Source: Pseudooceanicola endophyticus
GTDB taxonomy: Bacteria; Pseudomonadota; Alphaproteobacteria; Rhodobacterales; Rhodobacteraceae
Reading direction: 5' to 3'
Assembly: GCF_018760365.1 (NCBI RefSeq)
Contig: NZ_JAHIAB010000010.1
Span: forward strand, 124,001-188,000
DNA: 64,000 nucleotides
Each line of letters starts with the position of its first letter. Position 1 is the first letter of the stretch. Positions 29,703 to 39,331 of the stretch are shown in pieces. The translations under genes and the position numbers were made by a program. The notes beneath the pieces were generated by a model, which worked only from the letters and a program-made list of their open reading frames with translations, had not been told where the DNA came from and searched no databases.

Positions 29703-30899
29703 TCAGCCCTGCGCGATCACCGCCGCCGCCGCTTCCAGACCGCCCTTGCCGTGCGGAATCTCCAGCGCGGTCAGCCCGGCCTCGATCACGCCCAGGGCGC
29801 CCAGCACCATATGGGCGTTCAGGTGGCCCATGTGGCCGATCCGGAAAAAGCCGGTGCCGTTGGGATCCTCGGGCGTCGACATGCCCAGACCCAGCCCCAG
29901 CGTCAGCCCGGCGGTGTCGGCAGTCCAGCGGCGCAGCTTCTCGCCCATGCCGACCCCGACGCCAAGCGCGGTCACCGCGTGGCTGCGCAGCGCCCGGTCC
30001 CGGATGTTGAGCCGCAGCGCCCCGCCCTCTTCCCAGACCTCGCAGGCGGCCCAGATCGCCGAGGCCAGCTTCGCCTGGCGCGCCAAGGCATTCTCCAGCC
30101 CCTCGGCCTTGATCATGTCCAGCGCGGCGCGCAGGCCCAGCAGGTGATGGGTCGGCGCGGTGCCGCCGAAGTAGTTGTAGAAGAACTCAGGCTTGGACCG
30201 CGGCACCCAGTCCCAGTAGCGCGACACCCGCGGCATCGCGGCGCGCACCTCTGCCGCCTTGTCGTTGAAGAAGACAAAGCCCAGACCCGGCGGCGTCATC
30301 AGACCCTTCTGCGAGGCCGAGACCATGACATCGACGCCCCAGGCGTCCATCTCGAAACGCTCCACCCCGAGGGAGGCCACGCAATCGGCCATCAGCAGCG
30401 CCGGGTGTCCCAGCTCGTCCAGCATGGCGCGCAGGGCCTGCGGGTCGTTGCGCACCGAACTGGCGGTGTCCACGTGGCTGAACATCACCGCCTTGAAGGC
30501 ATGGTCGGTATCGGCGGCCAGAACCTCGGCCACGCGGGCCGGGTCGATGGTGGCGGCGGTGCCGAACTCGACGATCTCGGGGACCAGCCCGAGGCCCTCG
30601 GCCATGTCGGCCCAGCCATGGGCAAAGCGCCCGGTCGAGGGCACCAGGACCTTGTCGCCCGGAGCCAGCACGTTCGACAGCGCGGCCTCCCAGGCGCCAT
30701 GGCCGTTGGCGATGTAGATCGCGGCATGGTGACGGGTGCCGGCGATGGCGCAAAGATCGGGGATCAGGGTCTCGGTCAGGGTGACCAGCCCCCCCTCGTA
30801 GATGTTGGGCGCGGGCGCGTGCATGGCCTGCAGAACGGCATCCGGCATCACGGAGGGACCGGGAATCGCGAGGTAGGGGCGGCCGTTGGCGAGGCTCAT
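29703..30899 (-). CDS. class V aminotransferase (alanine/serine-glyoxylate type)
   Basis: 398-residue PLP enzyme of the alanine-glyoxylate/serine-glyoxylate aminotransferase group, which moves amino groups onto glyoxylate in photorespiration-like or serine-cycle metabolism. Marks: YLAIPGPSVMPDAVL at the start, ANGHGAWEAALSN near 64, VDTASSVRND near 140, MADCVASLGVE near 168 and the PLP lysine in VSASQKGLMTPPG near 193. Start at 30899 chosen for AAAGGA seven bases upstream; an ATG five codons earlier is possible. Confidence 0.87.
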   Translation of the reverse strand: MSLANGRPYLAIPGPSVMPDAVLQAMHAPAPNIYEGGLVTLTETLIPDLCAIAGTRHHAAIYIANGHGAWEAALSNVLAPGDKVLVPSTGRFAHGWADMAEGLGLVPEIVEFGTAATIDPARVAEVLAADTDHAFKAVMFSHVDTASSVRNDPQALRAMLDELGHPALLMADCVASLGVERFEMDAWGVDVMVSASQKGLMTPPGLGFVFFNDKAAEVRAAMPRVSRYWDWVPRSKPEFFYNYFGGTAPTHHLLGLRAALDMIKAEGLENALARQAKLASAIWAACEVWEEGGALRLNIRDRALRSHAVTALGVGVGMGEKLRRWTADTAGLTLGLGLGMSTPEDPNGTGFFRIGHMGHLNAHMVLGALGVIEAGLTALEIPHGKGGLEAAAAVIAQG

Positions 30900-31132
30900 G
30901 GAATATCCTTTCATCGTACGGAAGGCCGGCGGACCCGGCGGCCAAAGCTTTAGCCAGCCCCGGCACAAGGTCAATCCGCCCCCGTCCGGTGCCCGACCGG
31001 GCGGCGCATGACGCCACGGAAGACACGCTCCCGGCGCTTCCCCGCGCCGCGACGACCGGCGCGCTTGCCACGAAGGGAGCGCTCGCCTACACGGAAACTC
31101 CCTGCCGGGGTGGAGCAAGGAGAGGCCGGACT

Positions 31133-31831
31133 ATGACCATCGGAGCCAGGTTCAAGGCTTGGGAGTGCCGCATGCGCAGGCACTACAACTGCGATCTCTC
31201 CTGTCCAGAGAACCGGCGGCGGGCCCGCATCTACAACCTCTGGTTCGATCACGCGATCCTGCGGAAATACTGGAGCAATTTTGCCACCGTCGCGCCCGGC
31301 GTCTACCGCTGCAACCATCCCGACCGCCGTCAGCTGGCGCGGATGAAGGCGAAGGGAATCACCACCGTCCTCAGCCTGCGCGGCCTGGGCCATTCCGCCC
31401 ATTTCCTGACCGAGCGCGAGAATTGCGCGGAACTGGGCCTGGCCTTCTCGGTCTGCCGGCTGAATGCCCGCCGCGCCGTCCCGAAAGAGGACATCCAGGA
31501 GGTGATCGCGGCCTTCCGCACCCTGCCCCGCCCCTTCGTGATGCATTGCAAGTCGGGCGCCGACCGCGCCGGCTTTGCCTCGGCCATCTACCTGATGACG
31601 ATCGAGGGGCGCCCGGTGAAAGAGGCCCGCCGGATGCTGTGCATGCGCCATGTGCACTTCCGCTGGACCAAGACCGGGGTGCTTGATCACACGCTCGATC
31701 TCTATGCCGCCCACAATGCCGAAAATCCCATCGGTTTCGAGGACTGGCTGGAGCACCATTACGACCCGGTCGCGATTCAGGCTGATTTCAACGCCCGCCC
31801 CTGGTGGCGGCGCATGGGCTGGAACCTATGA
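31133..31831 (+). CDS. dual-specificity/tyrosine-type protein phosphatase
   Basis: 232 residues. The catalytic P-loop HCKSGADRAG (Cys near 138, Arg six residues on) is a clean HC-X5-R motif, with the general acid probably in the preceding loop (LNARRAVPKED region). Overlaps the ABC exporter by four bases (ATGA), so both are made together. That suggests a role in the envelope lipid/glycan pathway rather than signalling, but the substrate is unknown. Confidence 0.82.
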   Translation: MTIGARFKAWECRMRRHYNCDLSCPENRRRARIYNLWFDHAILRKYWSNFATVAPGVYRCNHPDRRQLARMKAKGITTVLSLRGLGHSAHFLTERENCAELGLAFSVCRLNARRAVPKEDIQEVIAAFRTLPRPFVMHCKSGADRAGFASAIYLMTIEGRPVKEARRMLCMRHVHFRWTKTGVLDHTLDLYAAHNAENPIGFEDWLEHHYDPVAIQADFNARPWWRRMGWNL

Positions 31832-33714
31832 GCGAAACACCCCCGAAGCCTGTCCCCGCGCCGCAGCATGAATCGGCGGGGCGGCTGACCCTGTGGCTGT
31901 GGAAGCGCTATCTGCGCGGCTATGCCTGGGCGCTGCTGCTGGCCTTCCTGCTGATGTCGCTGGAGGGCTCCATGCTGGGGGCGCTCTCGTGGATCATGAA
32001 GCCGATGTTCGACACCGTCTTCATCCAGGGCAACGGCGGTGCGCTTGGCTGGGTGGGCGGCGCCATCATGGGGATCTTCGCGGTGCGCGCGGTCTCTTCC
32101 ATCGGGCAGCGGGCGCTGCTGGCGCGGATCTCTCAGCGCAGCGCGGCGCAGCTGCGCAAGGACCTGCTGGCGCAGATGATGCGCCAGGACGGCACCTTCC
32201 ACCAGACCCACCCGCCGGGCTTCCTGCTGCAACGCATCCAGAGCGACGTGAACTCCATCAACCAGGTCTGGGCGGCGATCCTGACCGGCGCGGGGCGCGA
32301 TGCGATCTCGGTCTTCATCCTGCTGGGGGTGGCGATCTCGGTGGACTGGCGCTGGACGCTGGTGGCGCTGGTCGGCGTGCCGCTGATGATCGCCCCCTCG
32401 CTGATGGTGCAGCGCTTCGTGCGCGCCCGCTCGCGCGAGGCGCGCGACACCGGCGCCAAGCTGGCAACCCGCCTGGACGAGATCTTTCACGGCATCGTCC
32501 CGGTCAAGCTGAACCGGCTGGAACGCTACCAGTCCGAGCGCTTCGGCGCCCTCTCGGACGAGCTGGTGCGCGCCGAGGTGCGTTCGACCACCGGCTCTGC
32601 CGCGATCCCCGGGCTGATCGACCTGATGGCGGGCGCGGGCTTTCTGGGCGTGCTGTTCTTCGGGGGCCGCGAGATCGTCGAGGGCACCAAGACGGTGGGC
32701 GAATTCATGTCCTTCTTCACCGCCATCGGGCTGGTCTTCGACCCGCTGCGCCGTCTGGGCGCGGTCAGCGGCACCTGGCAGGCCGCCGCCGCCGCGATCG
32801 AGCGCATCAAGGAGCTGATGGAGACCGAGCCCCGCATCCTGTCGCCCGCCGATCCGAAACCGCTGCCCCCCGGCACCCCCGGGGTCGCGCTGCGCGACGT
32901 GCGGCTGTCCTATGGCGATACCGAGGTGCTGAAGGGCCTGAGCTTCGTGGCCGAGGCCGGCAAGACCACGGCGCTGGTCGGCGCTTCGGGGGCGGGCAAG
33001 TCCACCGTCTTCAACCTGCTGACCCGGCTGGTCGATCCGAACGCCGGCGACGTGCTGGTTGCCGACACCCGCGTCGATGCGCTGGAGCTGGGGGCGCTGC
33101 GCGACCTCTTCTCGGTGGTCAGCCAGGACGCGCTGCTGTTCGACGAAACCCTGCGCGAGAACATCCTGCTGGGGCGCACCGATGTCCCCGAGGCCAAGCT
33201 TCAGGAGGCGCTGGAAGCCGCCCATGTGACGCAGTTCCTGCCGACGCTGCCGCAGGGCCTTGAGACGCCGGTGGGCCCGCGCGGCTCGGCGCTGTCGGGC
33301 GGGCAGCGGCAACGGGTGGCGATCGCGCGCGCGCTGCTGCGCAACACCCCGATCCTGCTGCTGGACGAGGCGACCTCGGCGCTGGATGCGCAGTCCGAGG
33401 CGCTGGTGCAGGAGGCGCTGGACCGGCTGGCGAAGGGGCGCACGACGCTGGTCATCGCCCACCGCCTCTCGACCGTGCGCGAGGCCGACAAGATCGTGGT
33501 GATGGAGGCCGGGCGCGCCGTCGATGAGGGCACCCACCAGGAATTGCTGGCGCGCGGCGGCCTCTATGCCCATCTGCACGGCCTTCAGTTCCGCCGCGAC
33601 GGCGAGACCGCCGATGCCCGCGCACTGGACGGGCTGCGCCGCACCGGCCTCGACGCCGAGCGGCGGCGCGACGGTTTCTTCAGGTGGCTGCTACGCGTTC
33701 TGCGCGGCGGCTGA
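31828..33714 (+). CDS. MsbA-like ABC exporter (permease-ATPase fusion)
   Basis: 628-residue half-transporter: six TM helices (about 25-320) then a nucleotide-binding domain with Walker A GASGAGKST (~385), Q-loop, signature LSGGQRQR (~490), Walker B ILLLDEATSALD (~512) and H-loop IAHRLSTV. Works as a homodimer in the inner membrane, probably flipping lipid-linked molecules. Start set by overlap with the phosphatase stop. The last 35 bases overlap the convergent glycosyltransferase gene. Confidence 0.9.
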   Translation: MSETPPKPVPAPQHESAGRLTLWLWKRYLRGYAWALLLAFLLMSLEGSMLGALSWIMKPMFDTVFIQGNGGALGWVGGAIMGIFAVRAVSSIGQRALLARISQRSAAQLRKDLLAQMMRQDGTFHQTHPPGFLLQRIQSDVNSINQVWAAILTGAGRDAISVFILLGVAISVDWRWTLVALVGVPLMIAPSLMVQRFVRARSREARDTGAKLATRLDEIFHGIVPVKLNRLERYQSERFGALSDELVRAEVRSTTGSAAIPGLIDLMAGAGFLGVLFFGGREIVEGTKTVGEFMSFFTAIGLVFDPLRRLGAVSGTWQAAAAAIERIKELMETEPRILSPADPKPLPPGTPGVALRDVRLSYGDTEVLKGLSFVAEAGKTTALVGASGAGKSTVFNLLTRLVDPNAGDVLVADTRVDALELGALRDLFSVVSQDALLFDETLRENILLGRTDVPEAKLQEALEAAHVTQFLPTLPQGLETPVGPRGSALSGGQRQRVAIARALLRNTPILLLDEATSALDAQSEALVQEALDRLAKGRTTLVIAHRLSTVREADKIVVMEAGRAVDEGTHQELLARGGLYAHLHGLQFRRDGETADARALDGLRRTGLDAERRRDGFFRWLLRVLRGG

Positions 33715-34231
33715 GGCGCGCCTCCAGCACCTTCGGCTTCGCCCCGAGGGCGCGCAGCAGGGCGCGCTCTGGGCGCTCCACATCGCTCAGGCCACCGGCG
33801 CGGGCATAGTCCCCCGCCCGGATCAGCAGGCCCCGTTCCGGCGCGACGCCGCCCAGCATCCGGCGCAGGCTGCCCGTCAGGCCGCCGGTCTCGGGGGCAA
33901 AGACCGCCGGGGCGCTTTCGCCCAGATGCGCGATCACCGCCTCGGCCCAGCCGGGCTCGGGGATGCTTTCGACGGGCAGGAACAGCAGCCAGTCGCCCTG
34001 CGCCGCCTCGGCACCCCGCGCCGCCCAGGCGCCCCGCCCCCCCGAGGCGCTGACGACTTCGGCGCCCAGTTCCTCGGCGATCAGGGGCGTGTCGTCGCTG
34101 GATCCGCCATCGGCCAGGATCAGTTCCCGCAGCAGACCCAGCTGCACCGCCTCGAACAGCGCCGCGGCGCAGGCGCCCAGATGGGCCTGCCCGTTCCGGC
34201 AGGTCACGATCACCGATAGTCTTGCCCGCAT
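33680..34231 (-). CDS. glycosyltransferase family 2 protein
   Basis: 183 residues, shorter than most GT2 enzymes. N-terminal nucleotide-sugar fold (LSVIVTCRNGQ at 5-15; LILADGGSSDDTP near 39 in the place of the DxD-type region). The C-terminal part (ERPERALLRALGAKPKVLEARL) resembles the end of small GT2 proteins of the TIGR04283 type. Opposite strand to, and 35 bases overlapping, the ABC exporter gene. Confidence 0.75.
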   Translation of the reverse strand: MRARLSVIVTCRNGQAHLGACAAALFEAVQLGLLRELILADGGSSDDTPLIAEELGAEVVSASGGRGAWAARGAEAAQGDWLLFLPVESIPEPGWAEAVIAHLGESAPAVFAPETGGLTGSLRRMLGGVAPERGLLIRAGDYARAGGLSDVERPERALLRALGAKPKVLEARLSRRAERVAAT

Positions 34232-34318
34232 GGCACCCCTTGTCCTTCGCAGTTCCGGGGTGCACCTTCGGCCATAACCCGCTCCGAGAACAAGGGGGGC
34301 GAAGGCCCCGATGACCCG

Positions 34319-35071
34319 ATGAACACCGATCCCGAAATCTCTCGCCGCGTGCTGCGCCTGACGGGCGCGGATGCGCACCATTTTCTGCAGAACCTCGTGA
34401 CCAACAATATCGACCGGCTGCCCGAAGGGCCGGTCTATGCCGCCCTGCTGACGCCCCAGGGCAAGTACCTGGCCGATTTCATCCTGCTGGCCGAGGGCGA
34501 CGCGATCCTGCTGGATTGTGCCGAAGCGCTGGCCGCGCCGCTGATGCAACGGCTGTCGATGTACAAGCTGCGCGCCGACGTGAAGATCGCGGAAACCGAT
34601 CTGAAGGTGCGCCGCGGCACCGGCCCCGCCCCCGAGGGCGCCGTGAGCGATCCGCGCGATCCGGCCCTTGGCTGGCGGCTTTACGGCCCCGAGGGCGGCG
34701 ATGACGGCACCGACTGGGCGGCGCTGCGCGTGGCCCATGCGATCCCCGCCTCGGGGCTGGAGCTGACGCCCGACACCTATATCCTCGAGGCCGGGTTCGA
34801 GCGGCTGCACGGCGTCGATTTCCGCAAGGGCTGCTACGTCGGTCAGGAGGTCACCGCCCGGATGAAGCACAAGACCGAGCTGAAGAAGGGCCTGGTGCGC
34901 GTCACGATCGAAGGCAGCGCAGAGCCCGGCACCCCGATCCTGTCGGGCGACAAGCCCGCCGGGCAGCTTTACACCCAGGCCGGGGGCGCCGCGCTGGCGC
35001 ATCTGCGCTTTGACCGGATGCAGGATGAGCTGAGCGCGGGCACCGCCCGCATCCGCGCCCTGCCGCAATGA
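34319..35071 (+). CDS. ygfZ: YgfZ/GcvT-like folate-binding protein
   Basis: Tetrahydrofolate-dependent helper for Fe-S cluster assembly or repair. 250 residues. The family motif KGCYVGQE (Cys near 170) is present and intact, with FLQNLVTNNI near the N-terminus and TPQGKYLADF near 44. Overlaps the kinase gene by four bases (ATGA), a coupled pair. Confidence 0.9.
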   Translation: MNTDPEISRRVLRLTGADAHHFLQNLVTNNIDRLPEGPVYAALLTPQGKYLADFILLAEGDAILLDCAEALAAPLMQRLSMYKLRADVKIAETDLKVRRGTGPAPEGAVSDPRDPALGWRLYGPEGGDDGTDWAALRVAHAIPASGLELTPDTYILEAGFERLHGVDFRKGCYVGQEVTARMKHKTELKKGLVRVTIEGSAEPGTPILSGDKPAGQLYTQAGGAALAHLRFDRMQDELSAGTARIRALPQ

Positions 35072-35871
35072 CCCCGCAGGCCGTGGCCAAGGCGCTTGGC
35101 CACGGCCTGCGCAGCACCCGTGCGCTGCATGGCGGTGACCTCTCGGAGGTGCTGCTGCTGGAGCTTGAGGGCGCTGCGCCGGTGGTGCTGAAACGCGGCC
35201 CGCTGGTCGCGGTCGAGGGGCGGATGCTGCAGGCGCTGGCGCAGCGCGGCGCCGCAACGCCCGAGGTGCTGCTGATCGCCGAGGGCGCGCTGGCGATGCG
35301 CTATCTTGGCCCCGCCGGCCATGGTTCTGCCGCCGACTGGCAGCGCTTCGGCGCCAGGCTGCGCGCCCTGCACGACAGCCCCGGCCACGGCTACGGCTGG
35401 CCCGAGGATTACGCCTTCGGTCCCCTGCACATTCCGGGCTCCGGCCCCGCCGACTGGCCCGGTTTCTGGGCCGAGGCGCGGCTGCTGCAGGGCCTTGGCA
35501 CGCTGCCCGCCCCGCTGGCCCGCCGGCTGGAACGGCTTGCTGCGCGGCTGCCCGATCTGCTGCCGGCCCGGCCCCACCCTGCCCTGCTGCATGGCGACCT
35601 CTGGCAGGGCAACCTGCATGTCGCCCCCGGCGGCCGTATCCATCTGATCGACCCGGCCTGCTGCCATGGCGATCCGGAGGTCGACCTGGCCATGCTGGGT
35701 CTGTTCGGACGCCCTCCGGCCGCGTTCCTGGAAGGTTACGGCCCCCTGTCGCCGGGCTGGCAGGCACGCCGCCCGCTCTATCAGCTCTGGCCCGCGCTGG
35801 TGCATCTGAGGCTGTTCGGCGGCGGCTATGCCGGCCTGGTCGCGGACCTGCTGACGCGGCTGGATGCCTGA
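35068..35871 (+). CDS. fructosamine/ketosamine-3-kinase family protein
   Basis: 267-residue small kinase of the FN3K family, which phosphorylates sugars attached to protein amines so that they fall off (deglycation). Kinase catalytic loop HGDLWQGNLHV (near 178) and metal-binding DPACCHGDPEVDLAM (near 196) are intact. Coupled to ygfZ by an ATGA overlap. Confidence 0.87.
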   Translation: MTPQAVAKALGHGLRSTRALHGGDLSEVLLLELEGAAPVVLKRGPLVAVEGRMLQALAQRGAATPEVLLIAEGALAMRYLGPAGHGSAADWQRFGARLRALHDSPGHGYGWPEDYAFGPLHIPGSGPADWPGFWAEARLLQGLGTLPAPLARRLERLAARLPDLLPARPHPALLHGDLWQGNLHVAPGGRIHLIDPACCHGDPEVDLAMLGLFGRPPAAFLEGYGPLSPGWQARRPLYQLWPALVHLRLFGGGYAGLVADLLTRLDA

Positions 35872-36071
35872 GCGGGCAGCACATGCCCAAATTTACGGCA
35901 TTTCGTCCGGCGCGCGCACCACACAGCCCGAAACCGGCCCTTCCAGCCCGCAAACCCCGCAGTTCCACGGCCCCGGATGCCTCCGAAACCCGAACTTGCG
36001 ACCCCATGCCTCAGGACAGGGCCTGTGCAAAAGCCATGCGTTCAGGTCATTGGTATGAGGTCATTCCGGCA

Positions 36072-36108
36072 AACGGAAAGGGCCGCCGCGCAATCCGCGC
36101 GGCAGCCC
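36072..36108 (-). terminator. terminator after efp
   Basis: On the minus strand a 12-bp stem (36108-36097 with 36091-36080, one mismatch) with a 5-base loop, followed by TTTCCGTTT. It starts 22 bases after the efp stop. Confidence 0.75.
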
Positions 36109-36129
36109 CCGATCCGGATCCGGTCACGC

Positions 36130-36693
36130 TCAGGCGCGTTCGGAGTATTCCATGCTTTCGGTATTGACGATCACGTCCTCATCCTGGGCGATGAAGGGCG
36201 GCACCATGATCTTCAGGCCGTTGTCGAGAATCGCCTTCTTGAAGCTGTTGGCGGCCGTCTGGCCCTTCACGACCGGCTCGGTCTCGACGATCTTGCAGGT
36301 CACCTTGGCGGGAAGCGTCGCGTTCAGCGCCTCTTCCTCGTAGAATTCCACGGCGATGGTCATGCCGTCCTGCAGGAAGGGGCGACGCTCGCCCAGCAGG
36401 TCCGCGGGCAGCTCGACCTGTTCGAAGGTCTCGATATCCATGAAGGTCAGCATGCCGTCGGTCTCGAAGAGGAACTGCATGTCCTTGATTTCAAGGGACA
36501 CGCGGTCGACCTTGTCGACACTGCGGAAGCGTTCGTTCAGCTTGGAACCGTTGCGCAGGTTCTTCATCTCGACCTGGGCGAAGGCCCCGCCCTTGCCGGG
36601 CTTCACGTGGTCGACCTTCACGGCGGCCCACAGACCCCCGTTGTGTTCCAGCACGAAGCCGGGACGAATCTCGTTACCGTTGATCTTGGGCAT
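36130..36693 (-). CDS. efp: elongation factor P
   Basis: Rescues ribosomes stalled on proline runs. 187 residues, three beta-barrel domains. The tip motif KPGKGGAF puts a lysine at position 34, the residue beta-lysylated by EpmA in enterobacteria. Proline-rich proteins in this window (FtsY linker, the 503-aa protein at 26599) are plausible clients. Followed by a good terminator. Confidence 0.96.
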   Translation of the reverse strand: MPKINGNEIRPGFVLEHNGGLWAAVKVDHVKPGKGGAFAQVEMKNLRNGSKLNERFRSVDKVDRVSLEIKDMQFLFETDGMLTFMDIETFEQVELPADLLGERRPFLQDGMTIAVEFYEEEALNATLPAKVTCKIVETEPVVKGQTAANSFKKAILDNGLKIMVPPFIAQDEDVIVNTESMEYSERA

Positions 36694-36906
36694 TCAGGGC
36701 CGCCTGGAATGGTTGAACCGTCTGAAACGCAGGCTATATAGAGCCTTCGGCTGCGAAGCAAGCTGAGCCGGGCACCGCCCTGCCCAAGATTTAAGCCATG
36801 CAAATGACGCATGACGGGACTGCGTGATTGCGCTACCCGAATCGAACCAAAATAGTCATAAGAGGCGGCACGCCCGAAACACAAGAGCAATAAGCAAGGA
36901 CGGATC

Positions 36907-37227
36907 ATGAAAGACTTCGTTGATGGCACCGCCTTCAATAACGAACAGGGCAATCGCGCACGTAAACTGTTTGCGGCCGTTGTGCTTGCCGCTCTCGACG
37001 ACGCAATTGCCGACGACAAGAAATACGGCAACGGTCCGGAACAGATCGCCCGCTGGGCCCGTTCCCGCGATGGCCGTGAAGTGCTGAGCTGCGCCGGCAT
37101 CGACCCCAACGAACGTGTGGTGTCCGGCCTGATGGAATTCGTCGCCAAAGGCGTGCGGACCTCTGTCGCGCTCTCCCGCGAGGAAAGCGAACGCCGTCAT
37201 GCGGCAGAACAGGCCGAAGCAGCCTGA
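36907..37227 (+). CDS. DUF6280-like conserved protein
   Basis: 106 residues, soluble, helical, with highly regular composition (MKDFVDGTAFNNEQGNRARK at the start; GNGPEQIARWARSRDGREVL in the middle). I recall this as a very conserved Rhodobacterales protein, DUF6280; no function known. AAGGACGG is seven bases before the ATG. A terminator follows. Confidence 0.8.
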   Translation: MKDFVDGTAFNNEQGNRARKLFAAVVLAALDDAIADDKKYGNGPEQIARWARSRDGREVLSCAGIDPNERVVSGLMEFVAKGVRTSVALSREESERRHAAEQAEAA

Positions 37228-37258
37228 TCTCTCTCGAACTCCCGAGACTCCCTTGAAA

Positions 37259-37286
37259 AGCGCGTCCCCACCCGGGGCGCGTTTTT
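37259..37286 (+). terminator. terminator after the DUF6280-like gene
   Basis: GCGCG-T-CCCC pairs with GGGGCGCG (one bulged T), loop ACCC, then TTTTT. It starts about 30 bases after the stop codon. Confidence 0.8.
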
Positions 37287-37343
37287 CATTGTCCGCCCCC
37301 TGCCCCGGTGGCAGAACGTCCCGGATCAGAACGGGGGACGGCA

Positions 37344-38798
37344 ATGGCACGCGCGATCATGGTTCAGGGGACGGGCTCCAACGTGGGCAAGTCGATGCTG
37401 GTCGCGGGTCTGGCGCGCGCCTTCGCCAATCGCGGACTGCGCGTCGCCCCCTTCAAGCCGCAGAACATGTCCAACAATGCCGCCGTTACCCCCGACGGAG
37501 GCGAGATCGGCCGCGCCCAGGCGATGCAGGCGCAGGCCTGCCGGATCGCTCCCTCGGTGCACATGAACCCGGTGCTGCTGAAGCCCGAAAGCGACACCGG
37601 ATCGCAGGTCATCGTGCAGGGCCAGCGCATGACCACCGCCCCCGCCATGGGCTACGGCGCGCTGAAACCCGTGCTGCTGGAGAAGGTGCTGGAAAGCTTC
37701 CGCATCACCTGCGACGGCGCCGATCTGGTGATCATCGAGGGCGCCGGCTCCCCCGCCGAGGTCAACCTGCGCGCCCGCGACATCGCCAACATGGGCTTTG
37801 CCGAGGCCGCCGATGTGCCGGTCCTGCTGGTGGGCGACATCGACCGGGGCGGCGTGATCGCGCAGATCGTCGGGACGAAGGCGGTGATTTCCCCGCAGGA
37901 TGCCGCGCGGGTGAAAGCCTTCGCGGTCAACAAGTTCCGCGGCGATCCGCGGCTTTTCGATGACGGGCTGACCGCGATTTCCGATCATACCGGCTGGCCC
38001 TCCATGGGGGTGCTGCCCTGGTTCCCCGAGGCCTGGCGCCTGCCGGCGGAGGACGTGATGGACCTCGACCGCGCGCCCGCCCATGCCGGCGCGCTGAAGA
38101 TCGCCGTGCCGCGCCTGGGCCGGATCGCCAATTTCGACGACCTCGATCCGCTTTCGGCGGAACCGGGGGTGACGCTCATGATCATCCAGCCCGGCCAGCC
38201 GCTGCCGGGCGATGCCGCGCTGGTGCTGATCCCGGGATCGAAATCCACCATCGCCGATCTTCAGGCCTTCCGCGACAATGGCTGGGACATCGACCTGGCC
38301 GCCCATGTGCGGCGCGGCGGCCATGTGCTGGGGCTTTGCGGCGGGTATCAGATACTGGGCCGCGCGGTCTCGGACCCCGAGGGGATCGAGGGGCGCCCGG
38401 GCCGCTACGAGGGGCTGGGGCTGCTGGACGTGGAAACCGTGATGACGCCGGCCAAGCGGCTGGCGCTGAGCGATGCCCGCCACCCCGAGAGCGGCAGCGC
38501 CCTCACCGGCTACGAGATCCACCTGGGCGAGACCACCGGCCCCGACTGCACCCGCGCCTGGCTTGAGGTCGCGGGCCGCCCCGAGGGCGCGGCGTCGCAG
38601 GATGGCCGCATCCGGGGCAGCTACCTGCACGGGCTGCTGGCCGCCGACGGCTTCCGCGCCGCCTATCTTTCGGGCATCGGCGGGCAATCGCAGCCGGGCT
38701 ACGGCGCCGCCGTGGACCGCACCCTGGATGCGCTGGCCGATCACATCGCCGCGCATCTGGACCTGGACGCCATCCTGGCCCTGGCCGCGCCGGTCTGA
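37344..38798 (+). CDS. cobQ: cobyric acid synthase
   Basis: Amidates four carboxyl groups of adenosylcobyrinate a,c-diamide in B12 synthesis. 484 residues: N-terminal dethiobiotin-synthetase-like domain with P-loop GTGSNVGKS at 9-17 and KPQNMSNNA near 38; C-terminal glutaminase domain with nucleophile Cys in GLCGGYQ (~331) and His in SYLHGLLA (~428). Start at 37344 ([12 protein letters not shown]) is set by GGGGGACGG upstream. No other cobalamin gene or B12 riboswitch is near. Confidence 0.95.
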   Translation: MARAIMVQGTGSNVGKSMLVAGLARAFANRGLRVAPFKPQNMSNNAAVTPDGGEIGRAQAMQAQACRIAPSVHMNPVLLKPESDTGSQVIVQGQRMTTAPAMGYGALKPVLLEKVLESFRITCDGADLVIIEGAGSPAEVNLRARDIANMGFAEAADVPVLLVGDIDRGGVIAQIVGTKAVISPQDAARVKAFAVNKFRGDPRLFDDGLTAISDHTGWPSMGVLPWFPEAWRLPAEDVMDLDRAPAHAGALKIAVPRLGRIANFDDLDPLSAEPGVTLMIIQPGQPLPGDAALVLIPGSKSTIADLQAFRDNGWDIDLAAHVRRGGHVLGLCGGYQILGRAVSDPEGIEGRPGRYEGLGLLDVETVMTPAKRLALSDARHPESGSALTGYEIHLGETTGPDCTRAWLEVAGRPEGAASQDGRIRGSYLHGLLAADGFRAAYLSGIGGQSQPGYGAAVDRTLDALADHIAAHLDLDAILALAAPV

Positions 38799-38801
38799 GC
38801 C

Positions 38802-39257
38802 CTAGCGGAAACGGTCCTGGAGCGCGCGCTGCACCTCGCGCTGGATCAGGGCGCGCATCTCGGGGCTGCCCTCTCCGGCCAGGGCCTTCTGGATCTCGGC
38901 GCGCACCGCCTCGGCGATACGGCTGTCCAGGTCTTCCCCGGGCGCGGCGTCGGGCAGATCCTCCGGCAGCGGCTCTGCCTCCAGCCCTTCGGCACAGCCG
39001 GCCTCGGCGCTGCGATCCTCGGGCGGGGCGCCGAGTACCGTGACCTGCGCGCTTTCCTCGGGCAGATCCTCGTCCAGGGCGATGAAGGGGGCTTCGGGGG
39101 TCTCCTCCACCCCGGGCGCGGGATCACGGACGCGCATGCCGGGCACCAGAAGGAAGGGATCCGCGGGGCGCGGCCCCTCCCCCTTCCCGTCCGAGACCAG
39201 TTTCCGGATCGAGGACAGCACGTCCTCCACCTCGCCGGGTTTTCCTGACTTCGGCAT
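38802..39257 (-). CDS. acidic hypothetical protein with PopZ-like N-terminal helix
   Basis: 151 residues. N-terminus EVEDVLSSIRKLVSDG resembles the EEILASIRRII helix of the polar organiser PopZ; it is followed by a disordered acidic/proline-rich stretch (about 35-105) and ends in a predicted amphipathic helical segment (SRIAEAVRAEIQKAL, MRALIQREVQRAL). PopZ itself has the same three-part plan, but overall identity to PopZ is not evident. Two adjacent ATGs (39260, 39257) follow GTGAGG. Converges with cobQ with a 3-base gap. Confidence 0.65.
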   Translation of the reverse strand: MPKSGKPGEVEDVLSSIRKLVSDGKGEGPRPADPFLLVPGMRVRDPAPGVEETPEAPFIALDEDLPEESAQVTVLGAPPEDRSAEAGCAEGLEAEPLPEDLPDAAPGEDLDSRIAEAVRAEIQKALAGEGSPEMRALIQREVQRALQDRFR

Positions 39258-39275
39258 CATCCTCACACACCAAAC

Positions 39276-39307
39276 AAAACTGCCGCCCAGTCTAGACCGG
39301 ACGGCAG
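39276..39307 (-). terminator. terminator after the tolC-family gene
   Basis: CTGCCGTCC (39307-39299) pairs with GGGCGGCAG (39288-39280) on the minus strand (one G-T pair), followed by TTTTGTTT. Begins 24 bases after the stop. Confidence 0.85.
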
Positions 39308-39331
39308 CAAGGCTCAACGAAATGGATCGGC

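Noticed and set aside
37228-37343. Cobalamin riboswitch before cobQ
   Set aside because: The gap is 116 bases and already holds the terminator of the previous gene; no B12-box is visible.
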